A stretch of DNA of 64,000 bases from Xylocopa sonorina (lineage: Eukaryota > Arthropoda > Insecta > Hymenoptera > Apidae), in contig NC_135199.1 in assembly GCF_050948175.1 (NCBI RefSeq), positions 11,474,501-11,538,500 on the forward strand, read 5' to 3'. The notes below the pieces were generated by a model. That model saw only the letters and a program-made list of their open reading frames with translations, did no database searches and was not told the DNA's origin. A program made the translations under genes and the position numbers. Of this stretch, positions 62,401-64,000 are shown piece by piece; positions within the stretch are counted from its first letter, which is position 1, and each line of letters starts with the position of its first letter.

Positions 62401-64000
62401 CCACTTTATTTGATTCAACGGAATCTGGCTTTGATAATATTTCTGAACTATTAATTCTCTCAATCGATTCGTAAGATTTCATTACACGCGATGCTACTTT
62501 TACTGGAGACTTGACTACTTTAGGTTTCTTCGATTTAACATTTTCGGTAAAAGATGGTTCGCTTTGTAGGGAAGAGCTTGCTTCCATCAAATTATTTTCT
62601 TCTATCGATTCTGAACTTGTGTCCAAATCTGTCGCAAGTTGTACCACTTTATTTGATTCAACGGAATCTGGCTTTGATAATATTTCTGAACTATTAATTC
62701 TCTCAATCGATTCGTAAGATTTCATTACACGCGATGCTACTTTTACTGGAGACTTGACTACTTTAGGTTTCTTCGATTTAACATTTTCGGTAAAAGATGG
62801 TTCGCTTTGTAGGGAAGAGCTTGCTTCCATCGAATTATTTTCTTCTATTGATTCTGAACTTGTATCCAAATCTGTTGCAAGTTGTACCACTTTATTTGAT
62901 TCAACGGAATCTGGCTTTGATAATATTTCTGAACTATTAATTCTCTCAATCGATTCGTAAGATTTCATTACACGCGATGCTACTTTTACTGGAGACTTGA
63001 CTACTTTAGGTTTCTTCGATTTAACATTTTCGGTAAAAGATGGTTCGCTTTGTAGGGAAGAGCTTGCTTCCATCGAATTATTTTCTTCTATTGATTCTGA
63101 ACTTGTATCCAAATCTGTTGCAAGTTGTACCAATTTATCTGATTCAACGGAATCTGGCTTTGATGATATTTCTGAACTATTACTGCTCTCAATCGATTCG
63201 TTAGATTTCATTACACGTGACGCTACTTTTACTGGAGACTTGACTACTTTAAGTTTCTTCGATTTAATATTTTCGGTAAAAGATGGTTCGCTTTGTAGGA
63301 AAGAGCTTGCTTCCATCGAATTATTTTCTTCTACCGATTCTGAACTTGTGTCCAAATCTGCCGCAAGTTGTGCCAATTTATTTGATTCAACGGAATCTGG
63401 TTTTGATAACATTTCTGAACTATGATTTTTCTCAATAGATTCGTTGGATTTCATTACAAGCGACGCTGCTTTTACTGCAGACTTGACTACTTTAGGTTTC
63501 TTCGATTTAACATTTTCGGTAAAAGATGGTTCGCTTTGTAGGGAAGAGCTTGCTTCCATCGAATTATTTTCTTCTACCGATTCTGAACTTGTGTCCAAAT
63601 CTGCCGCAAGTTGTGCCAATTTATTTGATTCAACGGAATCTGGTTTTGATAACATTTCTGAACTATGATTTTTCTCAATAGATTCGTTGGATTTCATTAC
63701 ACACGACGAAGCTTTTACTACAGACTTGACTACTTTCGTTTTATTCGATTTAACATTTTCGAGAGAACTTCTATCACTCTGCAGAGGAATGTCTACTTCC
63801 ATCAAATTATTTTCTTCTATCGATTCTGAACTTGTGTCCAAATCTGCCACGAGTTGTACCAATTTATCTGATTCAACGGAATCTGACTTTGATGATATTT
63901 CTAAACTACTATTTCTTTCAATCGATTCGTTAGATTTCATTACACGCGACGCTACTTTTACTGGAGACTTGAATACTTTAGGTTTCTTCGATTTAACATT
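59407..64000 (-). CDS. ICE1: ICE1-like little elongation complex subunit, C-terminal 1330 residues (5' end beyond window)
   Basis: Probably little elongation complex subunit 1, the scaffold that brings ELL-containing complex to snRNA genes. Eight exons join in frame: 61141-64000, 60948-61062, 60656-60860, 60367-60550, 60124-60282, 59893-60045, 59716-59808, 59407-59630. All have GT-AG borders; the donor after 60948 (GTTAAT) is weak. The large exon encodes a Ser/Glu/Lys-rich disordered region made of 81-residue repeats, then basic clusters (KKRKIS, LLRKIKRLKKS), then YCPFAKLRHYVDVETKKRL. The short exons encode about 375 mostly helical residues with IEKLESTCSARIIAK, LARIKKDRERVRIFC and ALYTVLTSWAEVFP. 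The last resembles the ICE1 C-terminal region as I recall it, where a similar helix carries an F.VTTWP motif. It ends GYAADD at 59407. The gene model is firm; the family name is tentative. An uncharacterised nuclear protein is the alternative. Confidence 0.6.
62282..64000 (-). repeat. Coding minisatellite: 243-bp (81-codon) tandem repeat in the ICE1-like gene
   Basis: The codon group for MKS(N/Y)ESIE recurs with its ATG at 63940, 63697, 63454, 63211, 62968, 62725 and 62482, spaced exactly 243 bp. A last unit of 201 bp ends at the ATG at 62281. Each unit runs MKSNESIE, Ser/Lys/Asp stretch, (A/T)DLDTSSES(I/V)EENN, LQSEPSFTEN, KPKVVKS.VK. The 201-bp unit lacks 14 codons around the ENN.MEASSSLQSEP part. 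Units between 62483 and 62968 are nearly identical. The array continues past the right edge. Confidence 0.95.

Noticed and set aside
62511..63668. Plus-strand open frames with repeated DLTFSVKDGSLCREEL
   Set aside because: Exact antisense shadows of the 243-bp coding repeat of the minus-strand gene.
1..64000. tRNA, rRNA, microRNA, CRISPR and complete transposons
   Set aside because: Scanned by eye for tRNA B-box-like sequence, insect microRNA seeds with hairpins, regularly spaced repeats and terminal inverted repeats. Nothing convincing was found. Dedicated searches (tRNAscan, Rfam, repeat library) would be decisive.

Overview
The window is nuclear DNA of an insect and contains no bacterial or phage features. 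Genes are split by GT-AG introns. The recognisable proteins are an Ir25a-type chemosensory co-receptor and a Spitz-type EGF receptor ligand. The CpG-rich, TCGA-rich sequence with many CT/GA microsatellites fits Hymenoptera, most likely a bee. The species call is inference; the two protein families are read directly from the translated exons.

Layout. (1) 214-3686, minus strand: the first ten coding exons of Ir25a, cut by the left edge after transmembrane segment M1. (2) 3687-6525: intergenic, nothing recognised. (3) 6526-8980, plus strand: a TATA/initiator core promoter and a long, low-complexity leader-like stretch ending in a possible splice donor. This is probably the 5' end of the spitz transcription unit. 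(4) About 8981-43775: a 35-kb stretch with no protein-coding exon I can defend. It is probably a large first intron with regulatory DNA, and it holds microsatellites, a degenerate tandem repeat and a hairpin. (5) 43776-52883, plus strand: spitz (spi), six coding exons giving a complete 214-residue membrane-anchored TGF-alpha-like ligand, with an unusual in-frame poly-Ala/poly-His extension upstream of the signal peptide. (6) 52884 to about 57850: spi 3' UTR and flank. (7) From about 57.2 kb the DNA becomes AT-rich. A small plus-strand exon-like unit lies at 58.25-58.63 kb. (8) 59407-64000, minus strand: the 3' part of a long gene whose C-terminal helical region resembles little elongation complex subunit 1 (ICE1). 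Its disordered part is built of 81-codon tandem repeats running off the right edge.

The three protein genes act in unrelated processes: odour, humidity and temperature sensing (Ir25a), EGFR signalling (spi) and snRNA transcription (ICE1-like). I see no operon-like logic. The items most worth checking are the possible long Spitz isoform, the homogenised coding minisatellite of the ICE1-like gene, and the small plus-strand unit at 58.3 kb.
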